A stretch of 64,000 nucleotides of DNA from Sinorhizobium psoraleae (GCF_013283645.1 NZ_JABEKV010000006.1:165374-229373), one strand, 5' to 3'; counted from the first letter of the stretch, positions 1-8,842 are shown. Notes: a model not told the origin generated them from the letters alone. Program-made: numbers and translations.

Positions 1-909
1 GACGGAAACCCGGCGCGATGCGCAATTGATTTCATAGGCAGCGCCGTGTCGAGCAGAAGTGAAATCGCCCGTTCGCAACGCGCCGTCAGGAGAAAGTCCG
101 TGGGAGTCATCCCCGTCTCTTTTGAAAACACTCTTGCGAAGTTGCGCACACTCATGCCGAAGCGGTTTGCGAGATCAGCGGTGTTAAGCGGCCTGTCGAG
201 ATTGGCGAACATCCATGCCTGGATATCGCGTATTTCAGGCTGGGCGGTCATTTGGCTCGTCAGCAAAGCGCTGAACTGCGATTGGACGCCGGCCTTTTGA
301 GATAGATCACCAGATCCCGCGCCACCTCCAGCGCGAGGTCGCGGCCGAAGTCCTGTTCGACAAAGGCAAGCGCGAGATCGATCGCCGCTGTCACGCCAGC
401 TGAGGTCCATAGGTTCCCATCCTGCAGGAAGATCGCATCGGAATTGACAAGGACCTTCGGGAACCGACGCTGGAGCCGTTCGCCGACACTCCAGTGCGTT
501 GTTGCGCGCCGCCCGTCCTGCACCCCGGCCGCAGCCAGAAAGAAGCTTCCTGAACAAAGCGCTGCGAAGCGCTCGGCTTCTGACGCGCGAGTCCGACACC
601 ACTCTACCAGCCGCGTTTGCTCGCTCAGTGCAGCCTCGATGTCGACCGCGCCGGCGATCATCACCGTCGAGAGCGGATCACATTCCTCAAGCGCGATCGA
701 AGCATCCAGCGTCAGAAAGGTATTGGAGGGAACTGGCCGGCAAAGGGCGCTACAAGATCGATCTGATAGCGCCGCGAATCTCCGCGTGCCGCCAGATGTC
801 GGTTGGCATAGGTCAGAACATTGATCGGTCCCACTGCCTCCATCGATTTGAAGCCGGGATAGATGATGACGTGGACCTGGATGGAGGAATTCTCCCTCTC
901 AACCGTCAA
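1..909 (-). pseudogene. GlxA-type AraC family regulator (DJ-1/PfpI + HTH), two frameshifts
   Basis: Read on the minus strand, three segments in different frames join into one GlxA-like regulator cut by the window edge. The first (TTG start at 909 to about 712) is the N-terminal DJ-1/PfpI fold (QVHVIIYPGFKSMEAVGP). The second (about 712 to 290) carries the rest of that domain with ERFAALCSGSFFLAAAG. The third (about 300 to 1) is an AraC helix-turn-helix (LANRFGMSVRNFARVF). Each junction needs only one base restored: near 712 (the frame continues as LTLDASIALEECDP) and near 290 (KRPAS would read KRPGVQSQFSALL). The family binds DNA as an activator and its amidase-like domain usually has no enzyme activity. 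It is divergent from the alcohol dehydrogenase. As read it is inactive; assembly indels are the alternative. Confidence 0.75.
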
Positions 910-1084
910 AGGATGGATCCCACGCCGTGCGACGCCACATGTTTGTTGTCCGTCATCTGGATTCGTCTTCCCTCCTGAAACTCGCCCCTTACCGATTCAC
1001 CGCAGCAGGTGGGACGGGCTCGTCGATGCCTGACCGCTTCGACGCCCATATTGTCCGAAAACGTCCGGATCGCTCAGTTTTACA

Positions 1085-1114
1085 TGAGGCGCAATGATAT
1101 AACATTGCGCCTCA
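1085..1114. promoter_or_regulatory. 12-bp perfect inverted repeat, Zur-like operator
   Basis: tgaggcgcaatg and cattgcgcctca form perfect arms around the spacer atataa, 26 bases before the dehydrogenase start. The core gcaatgatataacattgc closely matches a second site at 2581-2598. The ATGTTATAACAT-type core resembles alphaproteobacterial Zur boxes (family knowledge). Zur control is an inference. Confidence 0.6.
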
Positions 1115-1140
1115 GATTCAATGAACGGAGATATCGTCGA

Positions 1141-2304
1141 ATGAAAACGCGCGCTGCGATCGCCTGGGAGCCCAACCGCCCTCTCGAGATTGAAGAAATC
1201 GACCTCGAAGGCCCCAAGGAGGGGGAGGTGCTGGTCCGGATCGTTACGACCAGCCTGTGCCATACCGATCTGTTTACGCTCTCGGGACGAGATCCGGAGG
1301 GGCTGTTCCCTACGATCCTCGGCCATGAAGGCTGCGGCGTCGTCGAGGAAGTAGGCCGCGGTGTGATCTCGGTCAAGCCGGGCGACCATGTCATCCCGCT
1401 CTATATACCGGAAGATCCCAACTGCCCCTACATCAAGTCGGGCAAGACCAATCTCTGCCAGACCATCCGTGAAACGCAGGGACGCGGCGTTATGCCCGAT
1501 GGCACGTCCCGCTTCTCCTACAAGGGGAAGATGATCCATCATTACATGGGCACAAGCACCTTCAGCGAATACACGGTTCTGCCCGAAATCGCCGTAGCGA
1601 AGATCTCGCCGGAGGCCCCTTTGACAAAGGCGTGCGTGATGGGCTGTGCGGTACCCACCGGAATTGGTGCCGTGCGCAACACCGCCAAAATCGAAGCCGG
1701 TGCCACAGTCGCCGTCTTTGGCTTGGGTGCCATCGGCATGGCTGTCATCCAGGGCGCTAAGATGGTTGGCGCCAGCCGCATCATCGGCATCGACACCAAT
1801 CCCAACAAGTTCCCGCTTGCTCGTAGCCTCGGGGCTACCGATTGCGTGAACCCAAAGGAGTTCTCGCAGCCGATCCATCAGGTCATCATCGACATGACCA
1901 ATGGCGGTGTCGACTACTCGTTCGAATGCATTGGCAACGTGAACGTCATGAGGGCGGCGCTCGAATGCTGCCACAAGGGCTGGGGTGAATGCACCGTCAT
2001 CGGCGTTGCGGGCGCAGGCGAGGAGATCGCAACCAGACCGTTTCAGCTCGTGACGGGTCGCGTTTGGCGCGGCTCTGCCTTTGGCGGTGTCCGTGGCCGC
2101 TCCCAACTGCCCGGCATGGTGGATGAATGGCTGCGCGGCGATTTCAGTGTCGATCCCTACATCACGCACAATATGACGCACGAGAACATCAACACCGCTT
2201 TCGACCTGCTCCACGCCGGCAAATCCATCCGCTCTGTCATCCATTATCAGCCACAGCGCACCATGCTGGCAAATGACGTCCCGGGGGAGATCGTGACGGC
2301 ATAA
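1141..2304 (+). CDS. Class III alcohol dehydrogenase (S-(hydroxymethyl)glutathione dehydrogenase-like), altered structural zinc site
   Basis: A 387-residue zinc-type alcohol dehydrogenase close to FrmA/AdhC, which oxidises S-hydroxymethylglutathione with NAD in the cytoplasm during formaldehyde detoxification. The catalytic zinc ligands are present (C40 in SLCHTD, H62 in GHEG, C169), as are the NAD motif GLGAIG (194-199) and class III signatures ([17 protein letters not shown]). The structural zinc lobe is unusual: the family has four Cys here, but this protein has D92, C95, I98 and C106, with no length change, so two ligands are missing. The start at 1141 is chosen for the CGGAG upstream and because the longer frame has no family similarity. 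The 12-bp inverted repeat at 1085-1114 probably controls it. It may be a zinc-sparing paralog; substrate is not proven. Confidence 0.9.
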   Translation: MKTRAAIAWEPNRPLEIEEIDLEGPKEGEVLVRIVTTSLCHTDLFTLSGRDPEGLFPTILGHEGCGVVEEVGRGVISVKPGDHVIPLYIPEDPNCPYIKSGKTNLCQTIRETQGRGVMPDGTSRFSYKGKMIHHYMGTSTFSEYTVLPEIAVAKISPEAPLTKACVMGCAVPTGIGAVRNTAKIEAGATVAVFGLGAIGMAVIQGAKMVGASRIIGIDTNPNKFPLARSLGATDCVNPKEFSQPIHQVIIDMTNGGVDYSFECIGNVNVMRAALECCHKGWGECTVIGVAGAGEEIATRPFQLVTGRVWRGSAFGGVRGRSQLPGMVDEWLRGDFSVDPYITHNMTHENINTAFDLLHAGKSIRSVIHYQPQRTMLANDVPGEIVTA

Positions 2305-2342
2305 CACGCGACCAACGACCGATGCGCGCATGAGCCTTCAAG

Positions 2343-2376
2343 AACATGCCTCGGACTTTTTTGTCCGAGGCATGTT
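2343..2376 (+). terminator. Hairpin after the dehydrogenase gene
   Basis: Perfect 13-bp arms (aacatgcctcgga / tccgaggcatgtt) with an 8-base T-rich loop, 38 bases after the stop codon. The T run is in the loop and not after the stem, so the mode of termination is uncertain, but position and stability fit a transcript end. Confidence 0.65.
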
Positions 2377-2580
2377 GTGTCACAAGGCCTACTGGGCCCC
2401 ACCCGCGTGCATGAGTCCTGGACACCCCGAGGCTTGGAGAGGCCGGTCGCGACCCGCAGAGCGAGACTTGTGGCCAACATCTTGATCTGCGATGCCCTGA
2501 GGTCAAAACTCCTTTTGGACAAAGCCCTATCGATCAACCCTCGAGCCTTGAGCCTCACGGCATACACGACTATCATGGAT

Positions 2581-2598
2581 GCAATGTTATAACATTTC
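2581..2598. promoter_or_regulatory. Zur-like palindrome before the gcrA-hupE unit
   Basis: gcaatgttataacatttc contains the perfect 14-bp palindrome aatgttataacatt (2583-2596). It lies 66 bases before the GcrA-like start and differs at only two positions from the core upstream of the dehydrogenase, which implies one shared regulator. Zur is the best guess from the motif shape. Confidence 0.6.
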
Positions 2599-2664
2599 GG
2601 AGTCAGGAAGATGTGCGGAGATGGAGACCGCGCGCATCGCCCCTGAAGAAAGGTCGTATGTCGG

Positions 2665-3219
2665 ATGCCAGCAACATGGACCGAGGCACGTGTCGAGAGG
2701 CTCAAGAGCCTTTGGGCCGAGGGGCTCAGTGCAAGCCAGATCGCCGGCGAACTGGGCGGCGTCACCCGCAACGCCGTCATCGGCAAGGTCCATCGCCTCG
2801 GCTTGTCCGGGCGGGCCAAAGGGTCGGCCAAACCTGTGCGCCAGAAAAGCCGGGCCAATAATCAAGCGCCGGCTCATCCCAGATCGCAGGCAGTCCGTGC
2901 CCGAATAATTGGAAATACGGTGCTCGCACTCCCTGCCGATGAGATTGAGGCCGAGCCGCTTCGCCTCGGATCTACGGTCGAGCTGACCGAGGTCTTTCCT
3001 ATCAATGGGCGCCTGACGCTCATGGAACTCGGCGAGACGACCTGCCGCTGGCCGATCGGCGATCCGCGCTCGTCCGATTTCCGGTTCTGCGGCGCCCGCA
3101 TCACCCCAGGGGCGACCTATTGCTCGGCCCACTCCTGCCTGGCCTACCAGCCTCGCTCCAGCGGCGCGTCCCACAGCGCACCTCGCATTCAGTCGTCATT
3201 TCTAAGGAAATCAACGTGA
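2665..3219 (+). CDS. gcrA: GcrA family cell-cycle regulator paralog
   Basis: A 184-residue protein with both halves of GcrA. The N-terminal DNA-binding part (about residues 5-50) has LWAEGLSASQIAGELGGV and NAVIGKVHRLGLSGR. The C-terminal part (about 115-165) has CRWPIGDP, FRFCGARI and YCSAHSCLAYQP, the region that contacts RNA polymerase in known GcrA. GcrA binds GANTC-methylated promoters with sigma70. The chromosomal gcrA is normally single and essential, so a copy here, beside a HupE-like permease and behind a Zur-like palindrome, is probably a specialised paralog. The ATG at 2665 places WT close to the N-terminus as in the family. The stop overlaps the GTG of the next gene (GTGA), so the two are translationally coupled. 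Confidence 0.85.
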   Translation: MPATWTEARVERLKSLWAEGLSASQIAGELGGVTRNAVIGKVHRLGLSGRAKGSAKPVRQKSRANNQAPAHPRSQAVRARIIGNTVLALPADEIEAEPLRLGSTVELTEVFPINGRLTLMELGETTCRWPIGDPRSSDFRFCGARITPGATYCSAHSCLAYQPRSSGASHSAPRIQSSFLRKST

Positions 3220-3845
3220 ACACTCGATCCATCTGGAACTCGCGCTGGCGAGCTCCGAGCGCCATTGCGCTTACTCTCCTGGCATCGATCCTCAGCACCC
3301 GCACTGCCGACGCCCATGTCCTCGGCGGCTCCTTTGGCGGCTTCGGTAGCGGCTTTCAGCACCCCATCCTCGGCTTCGACCATTTTCTCGCAATGGCCTC
3401 CGTCGGCATCTGGGGCGCTCAACTCGGCGGCCGATCGGTCTGGACGCTGCCGGTAACCTTCCCTCTGATCATGTGCATCGGTGGGGTGATCGGCATGTTG
3501 GGCGCATTCCAGCTCCCCTATGTCGAAGCCGTCATCGCGCTGTCCGTCGTCACGCTCGGTATCGCGATCGCCCTGCGCTGGCGACCGCCGGAAGCGCTCT
3601 CACTCATCGTCGTCGCGGTGTTCGCGATTTTCCACGGCTATGCGCATGGTGTCGAACTTCCGCAGGCGGCCGACCCTGCCGCCTATGCCGTCGGTTTCGT
3701 CGTTGCCACCGGCCTCATCCATGTCTTCGGCCTTCTCCTGGGCCTCGCCGTCGAACGGCTCTATCGCGGCGGCGCCACGCGTGGTGTCGGTGGCGCCATC
3801 ACGGCATGCGGCCTCTATTTCCTCTTCGCGTCAGGTGGCCTTTGA
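3216..3845 (+). CDS. hupE: HupE/UreJ family metal permease-like membrane protein
   Basis: A 209-residue protein with a cleavable signal peptide ending near TADAH and about six membrane segments. It carries the two HupE/UreJ signatures, HPILGFDHFLAM after the leader and FHGYAHGVELP near residue 145, whose His, Asp and Glu residues are thought to bind a transition metal. The family is linked to nickel or cobalt uptake for hydrogenase and urease; no such enzymes are in this window. The GTG at 3216 is chosen because it overlaps the gcrA stop by four bases and has AAGGA about six bases upstream. The Zur-like palindrome upstream suggests a role under metal, perhaps zinc, shortage. The metal carried is unknown. 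Confidence 0.8.
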   Translation: MNTRSIWNSRWRAPSAIALTLLASILSTRTADAHVLGGSFGGFGSGFQHPILGFDHFLAMASVGIWGAQLGGRSVWTLPVTFPLIMCIGGVIGMLGAFQLPYVEAVIALSVVTLGIAIALRWRPPEALSLIVVAVFAIFHGYAHGVELPQAADPAAYAVGFVVATGLIHVFGLLLGLAVERLYRGGATRGVGGAITACGLYFLFASGGL

Positions 3846-4534
3846 CCACGCGGCTCTCAACGACGCAAATCAGAACGCTCGCCTTGTTCGTGGTGCTGCC
3901 AGCGCTGATCGCGGCATCGCAACTCATCCCGCACGACTTCTTCTTCCCGGAGATGGGGGCGCTTTTCACGCTCTCGGTCTACGATGTTGCGCTCGCAATG
4001 GTCGGGCTCAGCCTGAATTCCGCGCAGGTGCCTGACATACGCTTCTCGTTGTCACTGATCGCACTCTTCCTGTGCGCCCTTCTGCCGACAGTCCAGTTTA
4101 CGGAGCCATTGCTTCGGTTCCTCGAGCGCTTGGCGATCGACGGCAACCTCTACGCGCTTCCACCGTCTGCGGTTGTATTGACCGGGTTGGGTCTCTGGGC
4201 TCCCGATCGCTGGCGCCGAGCAGCCTGCCTGACCGTTGCGCCGCTCCTAGGTTTCACACTCGGGCTGTTCATCGGCCTGGAGGATCTCGCCATCTTCTCC
4301 TTCATCTGCGGCGCCATTACCTCCGCGCTGTGGTGCTTGATCGCGCCCAGTCTACTCGCGCGCCACTTCATTCCCGCGCGCCCGCTGCGCATCGCCGCCC
4401 GGATTCTCGGCAGTTGGCTCCTTGTGATCGGGCTCATCGTGTTCCTGACCGCCCTGCTTCCGGCCCGGGAGCAAGTGCCTACGGACGGGACCAATTCGCC
4501 ACTCAGTGATGGAACCTCGGTCCAACAAGAATGA
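3842..4534 (+). CDS. Multi-pass membrane protein of unknown function, coupled to hupE
   Basis: A 230-residue hydrophobic protein with about seven predicted membrane helices and a hydrophilic C-terminal tail (LPAREQVPTDGTNSPL). I do not recognise its family. The TTG at 3842 is preferred because TTGA overlaps the HupE stop, which implies coupling; longer readings run into DNA that codes for HupE. The stop in turn overlaps the ATG of a degraded VOC gene. Position suggests an accessory of the HupE permease, which is inference from neighbourhood only. Confidence 0.65.
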   Translation: MTTRLSTTQIRTLALFVVLPALIAASQLIPHDFFFPEMGALFTLSVYDVALAMVGLSLNSAQVPDIRFSLSLIALFLCALLPTVQFTEPLLRFLERLAIDGNLYALPPSAVVLTGLGLWAPDRWRRAACLTVAPLLGFTLGLFIGLEDLAIFSFICGAITSALWCLIAPSLLARHFIPARPLRIAARILGSWLLVIGLIVFLTALLPAREQVPTDGTNSPLSDGTSVQQE

Positions 4535-4760
4535 AACATCATCCAGAAGGAAATCCTCACATCTTCAGCCACATCATTCTCGGCACACGCGGTCTCAATA
4601 CGCTCGCGCGCTTTTATGACGCCGTGCTCGCGCCAATTGGCCTTTAGCGGAGGCTTGCAGGAAGACGACGGTGGACCGGCCGGTCACGCCCGGCGGCGTC
4701 CCGGCAAGGCATGGCCGCATTTCATCGTCCCGGGTTGTCGCGAATTCTCTTTTCATGAGG
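4531..4760 (+). pseudogene. VOC/glyoxalase family gene, degraded
   Basis: From ATG 4531, which overlaps the previous stop (ATGA), the frame reads HIFSHIILGTRGLNTLARFY then DAVLAPIGL and a stop TAG, which is the first beta-alpha unit of a vicinal-oxygen-chelate protein. In the +1 frame the next residues (QEDDGGPAGHARRRPGKAWP) resemble the following segment of the same family. A normal protein is about 120-130 residues. The gene is therefore frameshifted and truncated, and no later VOC block is visible. Confidence 0.6.
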
Positions 4761-5111
4761 TCGTCGGCACGACGACACAGGCTTGTCTACCGGGCTCACC
4801 CCTGACCCTTGCTCAGCGGAGTTGCCCGGAGGGCTAGAGTGACGGGGGTGAAATCCCCATCGTGTGAGTCGGCATGGTTGCTTAGGGAGTCATTTCGCCC
4901 CCTACCGGAACCGACGCCATCCATCCTGTTGTGCAGGTCTCGGGCCACGCCAGCGGAAGTTTGAACCTTTCATGGAGAAACTGAAAAACAGCTGAGAATG
5001 CCTGTTACCGAACTGACATAGGAGCCCCCTAAAGAGTCCGCCAGCCACGCTGGGCGGGGAAATCAGGCCTCCGGCACGGCGCTTTCATGACAATCGCCGG
5101 AGCCATGCCCC
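4761..5111. other. Non-coding stretch with possible RNA structure
   Basis: No convincing gene. Short complementary segments occur (gggg and cccc around tgaaat near 4850; a taggg/cccta pair near 4883-4905; ccgcc/ggcgg near 5040-5057). It could be the leader of the phosphoesterase operon or a remnant of a structured element. It does not match a cobalamin riboswitch as I know that consensus. Confidence 0.35.
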
Positions 5112-5948
5112 ATGAAGATCGTCCAGATCAGCGACACCCATCTCAGCCCCTCCAAGACCCATTTCAACGACAATTGGGAGCCCGTCGCCCGCTGGATCGA
5201 AACCACCGGCGCCGACCTCGTCATCCACACCGGCGATCTCACCATCGACGGCGCGGACCACGAGGAAGACATCCTCTTTTCGATGGAGCTGATGCGGAAG
5301 CTGCCGGTACCGGTGCTGATCGTGCCCGGCAACCACGATGTCGGCCACCTGCCCGGCTCGGACCAGCCGGTCGACGCTGACCGGCTGGTCCGCTGGCGCA
5401 CGCTCGTCGGCCCGGACTACTGGGTCTGCGACCACGGCACTTGGCGGCTGATCGGTCTCAACAGTCTGCTTCTCGGCTTCGAAAATGCGGAGGAGGAGAA
5501 GCAATTCCAATGGCTGGAACAGGCGCTTGCCAACCGCGACGGCCGGCGCGTCGCGATCTTCGCGCACAAGCCGCTTTTCGTCGACGATCCGATGGAAGGC
5601 GATACCGGCTACTGGAGCGTCACGCCGAAGCAGCGCCGGCGTCTCTACGAGCTTATGGCGGAGCACGACGTCGCGCTCCACGCCAGCGGTCACCTGCACT
5701 GGGCCTGGCAGGGTCACCACGAGGGCACAGACCTCGTCTGGGGGCCGCCGACGTCCTTCATCATCGACACGCTGGAGCGCGAAATGCCTGGCGAGCGCCT
5801 CGTCGGTGCGGTTCTCCACCACCTTGGCGACGAATGGATCGACAGCAAGATCGTGGCGCTGCCCGGGCTGACATCCTATTTCATCGATCACGTGATCGAC
5901 GAGGTCTACCCGCGCCATGCCAAGAAGCTCGCGGAGGCGGCACAATGA
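5112..5948 (+). CDS. Calcineurin-like metallophosphoesterase
   Basis: A 278-residue cytoplasmic phosphoesterase with the complete metal site of the family: ISDTHLS (residues 6-12), HTGDLTIDG, PGNHDVG, AHKPLF and SGHLHWAW. It resembles CpdA and glycerophosphodiester phosphodiesterases of this fold, and there is no signal peptide. Its stop overlaps the start of the ABC ATPase (ATGA), so it opens a five-gene transport operon. The likely role is to hydrolyse an imported phosphodiester such as a glycerophosphodiester; that substrate is inferred from the Ugp-like transporter and not visible in the protein. The start has GGAG ten bases upstream. Confidence 0.85.
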   Translation: MKIVQISDTHLSPSKTHFNDNWEPVARWIETTGADLVIHTGDLTIDGADHEEDILFSMELMRKLPVPVLIVPGNHDVGHLPGSDQPVDADRLVRWRTLVGPDYWVCDHGTWRLIGLNSLLLGFENAEEEKQFQWLEQALANRDGRRVAIFAHKPLFVDDPMEGDTGYWSVTPKQRRRLYELMAEHDVALHASGHLHWAWQGHHEGTDLVWGPPTSFIIDTLEREMPGERLVGAVLHHLGDEWIDSKIVALPGLTSYFIDHVIDEVYPRHAKKLAEAAQ

Positions 5949-7111
5949 GCATCCTGTCGCTCCGCAACATCACCAAGTCCTTTGGCGACAACGCGATCCT
6001 CAAGGGCGTGAGCCTGGAGGCGGAGGAAGGCGAATTCATCGCCCTCGTCGGCCCCTCCGGCTGCGGCAAGAGCACGCTGCTTCGCATCGTCGCGGGATTG
6101 GACCATGCCGACAGCGGCGAGATCGTCATCGGCGGCCGCGAGGTCTCGCCGGTCGTCGCCGCCGATCGCAATATCGCCATGGTGTTCCAGTCCTACGCGC
6201 TCTATCCGCATCTGACCGCCGGGCAGAACATCGCCGTGCCTCTCGCGATGCGGCGCCTGACTGCCGCCCAGCGCTTTCCCTTCATTAGCAACCTCCTTCC
6301 CGCCCAGCGCCAGATCCGCGCCGACATCCAGCGTCAGGTCCGGGAAATGGCGACATCGCTGAAGATCGACCATCTGCTCGACCGCAAACCGGGGCAGATG
6401 TCGGGCGGTCAGCGCCAGCGCGTGGCACTCGCCCGCGCCATGGTCCGCCATCCGAGCGTCTTCCTGATGGACGAGCCGCTCTCAAACCTTGACGCGAATC
6501 TGCGCGTGCACGCCCGCGGCGAGATCGTCGATCTTCACCGGCGCGCCGGCGTGCCGACGCTCTATGTCACCCATGATCAGTCCGAGGCGCTGTCCATGGC
6601 CGACCGCGTCGCGGTGATGATCGGCGGCACGCTGCTGCAGCTGGCCTCGCCCCAGGAGATCTATGACGATCCCGCGCATATCGAGGTCGCCCGCTTCCTC
6701 GGCCAACCGCGCATCAATGTCATGGAAACGCGGATGGATGCGGCCGGCACGGTGCGCTTCGGCGTGTTGACGCTGGCTGCGCAACACGCGCTGCGAAGCG
6801 AGACGTTGGTCATGATCGGCGTGCGGCCGGAATTCGTCCGTCTCAGTGCAAGGGTGGACGGCATATTAAGGGCCCGCGTCGAGCGGACGGAGTTCCTCGG
6901 CTCCGAGGTGATCGTGCATGCGCGCCTCGACGCCCTCGGCGAGGCAATCGTCGCCAAGGCCACCCCGGCCGAGGCGGCGAAGCTCTCTCCGGGCATGCCC
7001 GTTTCCGTCGACCTCGATCCGGATCGGGTGATGCTCTTCGCCCCCAGGGGCGAACGGCTGCCGGCGAGAACGGTCGCCGTCGCATCGACGCTGGAGAAGG
7101 CCCATGGCTAG
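5945..7111 (+). CDS. ABC transporter ATP-binding protein, UgpC/MalK type
   Basis: A 388-residue ATPase of the carbohydrate (CUT1) class that energises uptake by the two permeases downstream. It has Walker A GPSGCGKST (36-44), Q-loop FQSYALYPH, signature MSGGQRQ (152-158), Walker B VFLMDEP (172-178), switch VTHDQSEA and a C-terminal regulatory beta domain. Compared with the other such ATPase in this window it has extra residues after the Q-loop (about 106-129, FPFISNLLPAQRQIRADI), in the helical domain that contacts the permease. It overlaps the preceding gene by four bases and the next by eight. Confidence 0.9.
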   Translation: MSILSLRNITKSFGDNAILKGVSLEAEEGEFIALVGPSGCGKSTLLRIVAGLDHADSGEIVIGGREVSPVVAADRNIAMVFQSYALYPHLTAGQNIAVPLAMRRLTAAQRFPFISNLLPAQRQIRADIQRQVREMATSLKIDHLLDRKPGQMSGGQRQRVALARAMVRHPSVFLMDEPLSNLDANLRVHARGEIVDLHRRAGVPTLYVTHDQSEALSMADRVAVMIGGTLLQLASPQEIYDDPAHIEVARFLGQPRINVMETRMDAAGTVRFGVLTLAAQHALRSETLVMIGVRPEFVRLSARVDGILRARVERTEFLGSEVIVHARLDALGEAIVAKATPAEAAKLSPGMPVSVDLDPDRVMLFAPRGERLPARTVAVASTLEKAHG

Positions 7112-8015
7112 CATCGCGACCGATCTGCCGATTGCGCTTGCCGACCGGCGCGAGGCGCGGATCGCCTGGCTGCTCGCCGCGCCGGCGATTCTACTCCTCT
7201 TCCTCTTCATCCTCTTGCCGACGCTCGCCGTGCTGGTCCTCGGCTTCACCGATTTCGAGCTCGGCTTCGGCGGCTTCCGCTTCGTCGGCTTCGAGAATTA
7301 TGCGGAGCTCATCGGTGACCGCACCTTCCGCCGCTCGCTCTCGAACACCGCCGTCTACACCGCAATTGTCACACCGGTATCGATCGTGCTGGCGCTTGCG
7401 ATCGCGATGCTGATCGAGGCGGAGACGCGCGCCAAGGCGTTCTTCCGCACCGTCTATTTCCTTCCCGTCGCCTCGCTTGTCGTCGCCATGGCGACGGTCT
7501 GGCAGTTCCTGTTCCATCCGACGATCGGGCCGATCAACGCCCTCCTTGCGGAGTTCGGCATCGCCGGACCGAACTGGCTCGGTGCCTCCGGCACGGTGCT
7601 CTATGGCCTTGCGATCATCGGCATCTGGCAGTCGGTCGGCTTCAACATGGTGCTCTTCCTCGCCGGGCTCACCGCGATCCCGCGCGACCTCTACGCGGCC
7701 GCGGAAGTGGACGGCGCAAAATCCTGGTTCGAGCGCTTCCGGCTCGTCACCTGGCCGATGCTCGGACCGACGACGCTCTTCGTCACCACGATCAGCATCA
7801 TCAATTCCGTCAAGGTCTTCGAAACGGTGAAGACGCTGACCGAAGGCGGGCCGAACAAAGCCTCCGAGGTGCTGCTGTTCACGATCTACCAGGAAGGCTT
7901 CGTCTATCTCCGGGTCGGTTACGCCTCGGCGATGACGGTCGTCTTCCTCGCAATCCTCGTCATCCTGGTGTTCCTGCAGTACCGCGTTCTCGACCGGAAG
8001 GTGCATTACGCATGA
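7104..8015 (+). CDS. ABC sugar-type transporter permease (UgpA/MalF type)
   Basis: A 303-residue inner-membrane permease with six transmembrane helices and the EAA loop (AAAEVDGAKSWFERFRLVTW, near residues 195-214) that docks on the ATPase. It resembles UgpA-like glycerol-3-phosphate and sugar permeases. The start overlaps the ATPase stop by eight bases and its own stop overlaps the next permease (ATGA), so the operon is tightly coupled. Substrate cannot be read from the sequence. Confidence 0.9.
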   Translation: MASIATDLPIALADRREARIAWLLAAPAILLLFLFILLPTLAVLVLGFTDFELGFGGFRFVGFENYAELIGDRTFRRSLSNTAVYTAIVTPVSIVLALAIAMLIEAETRAKAFFRTVYFLPVASLVVAMATVWQFLFHPTIGPINALLAEFGIAGPNWLGASGTVLYGLAIIGIWQSVGFNMVLFLAGLTAIPRDLYAAAEVDGAKSWFERFRLVTWPMLGPTTLFVTTISIINSVKVFETVKTLTEGGPNKASEVLLFTIYQEGFVYLRVGYASAMTVVFLAILVILVFLQYRVLDRKVHYA

Positions 8016-8842
8016 CCAGCCTTTCTCTCGGCCGCGTCCTGCGGCTCAGCGTCCTGTCGCTCGGCGCGCTCATCTTCATCGCGCCCTACATCTTCATGAT
8101 TTCGACTGCCGGCAAGGCGCAGAGCGAGATCTTTACCTCCTCGCTCTCGCTGATTCCCGAACAATGGTCCTATATCGAGAACTTCACAAAGGCGCTGTCG
8201 CGCGTCTCGATGACGACCCTGCTCCTGAACGGCGTCATCGTCTGCGCGCTGATCTTCGTCGTCCAGGTGGTCGTCGCCATCCCCTGCGCCTATGCCATGG
8301 CAAAGCTCAAGTTCCGCGCCGCGCGCTTCATGATGGTGCTCGTCATGCTGGGGCTGCTGGTGCCGATCCATGCAACCGCGCTGCCGCTCTATGTCGCCTT
8401 TGACCGGCTTTCCGTGCTCAACAGCTACACGGCACTCGTCGCACCCTTCTCCATCTCGGTCTTCGCGATCTTCCTGTTCCTGCAGTTCTTCCGCGCCATT
8501 CCCGACGACCTGATCCATGCGGCGCGCCTTGACGGTATGTCGGAGGCCGGCATCGTCGCGCGCGTCGTCGTGCCGAACGCCTGGCCGGCGATCACCGCCT
8601 TCGCGATCTTCTCGGCGGTGGCGCACTGGAACGACCTGTTCTGGCCGCTGGTGGTCGTCACCAACCAAGACTTTGCCACTCCGCCGCTCGGCCTTCTCTA
8701 TTTCCGTGCAGCCGAAGCCGGCGACGACTACGGCGCACTGATGGCCGCCACCTTGATCATCACCCTTCCCCTCGTCGCCGCGTTCCTCATCGCGCAGAAG
8801 CGCTTCGTCGAGGGCATCACCATGACCGGTCTCAAGGGCTGA
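8012..8842 (+). CDS. ABC sugar-type transporter permease (UgpE/MalG type)
   Basis: A 276-residue second permease with six helices and an EAA motif (HAARLDGMSEAGIVARVVVP, near residues 169-188). It pairs with the upstream permease to form the membrane channel. The start overlaps the previous stop by four bases. The C-terminal EGITMTGLKG is typical of the MalG/UgpE group. Confidence 0.9.
   Translation: MTSLSLGRVLRLSVLSLGALIFIAPYIFMISTAGKAQSEIFTSSLSLIPEQWSYIENFTKALSRVSMTTLLLNGVIVCALIFVVQVVVAIPCAYAMAKLKFRAARFMMVLVMLGLLVPIHATALPLYVAFDRLSVLNSYTALVAPFSISVFAIFLFLQFFRAIPDDLIHAARLDGMSEAGIVARVVVPNAWPAITAFAIFSAVAHWNDLFWPLVVVTNQDFATPPLGLLYFRAAEAGDDYGALMAATLIITLPLVAAFLIAQKRFVEGITMTGLKG

Noticed and set aside
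997..2331. Long minus-strand open frame opposite the alcohol dehydrogenase
   Set aside because: Its composition is that of an antisense shadow of a GC-rich gene and it has no family features, while the plus strand has every dehydrogenase motif.
4761..5111. Cobalamin riboswitch
   Set aside because: The B12-box-like and CCCGCAACTG-type conserved segments were not found, and the downstream genes are not cobalamin-related.
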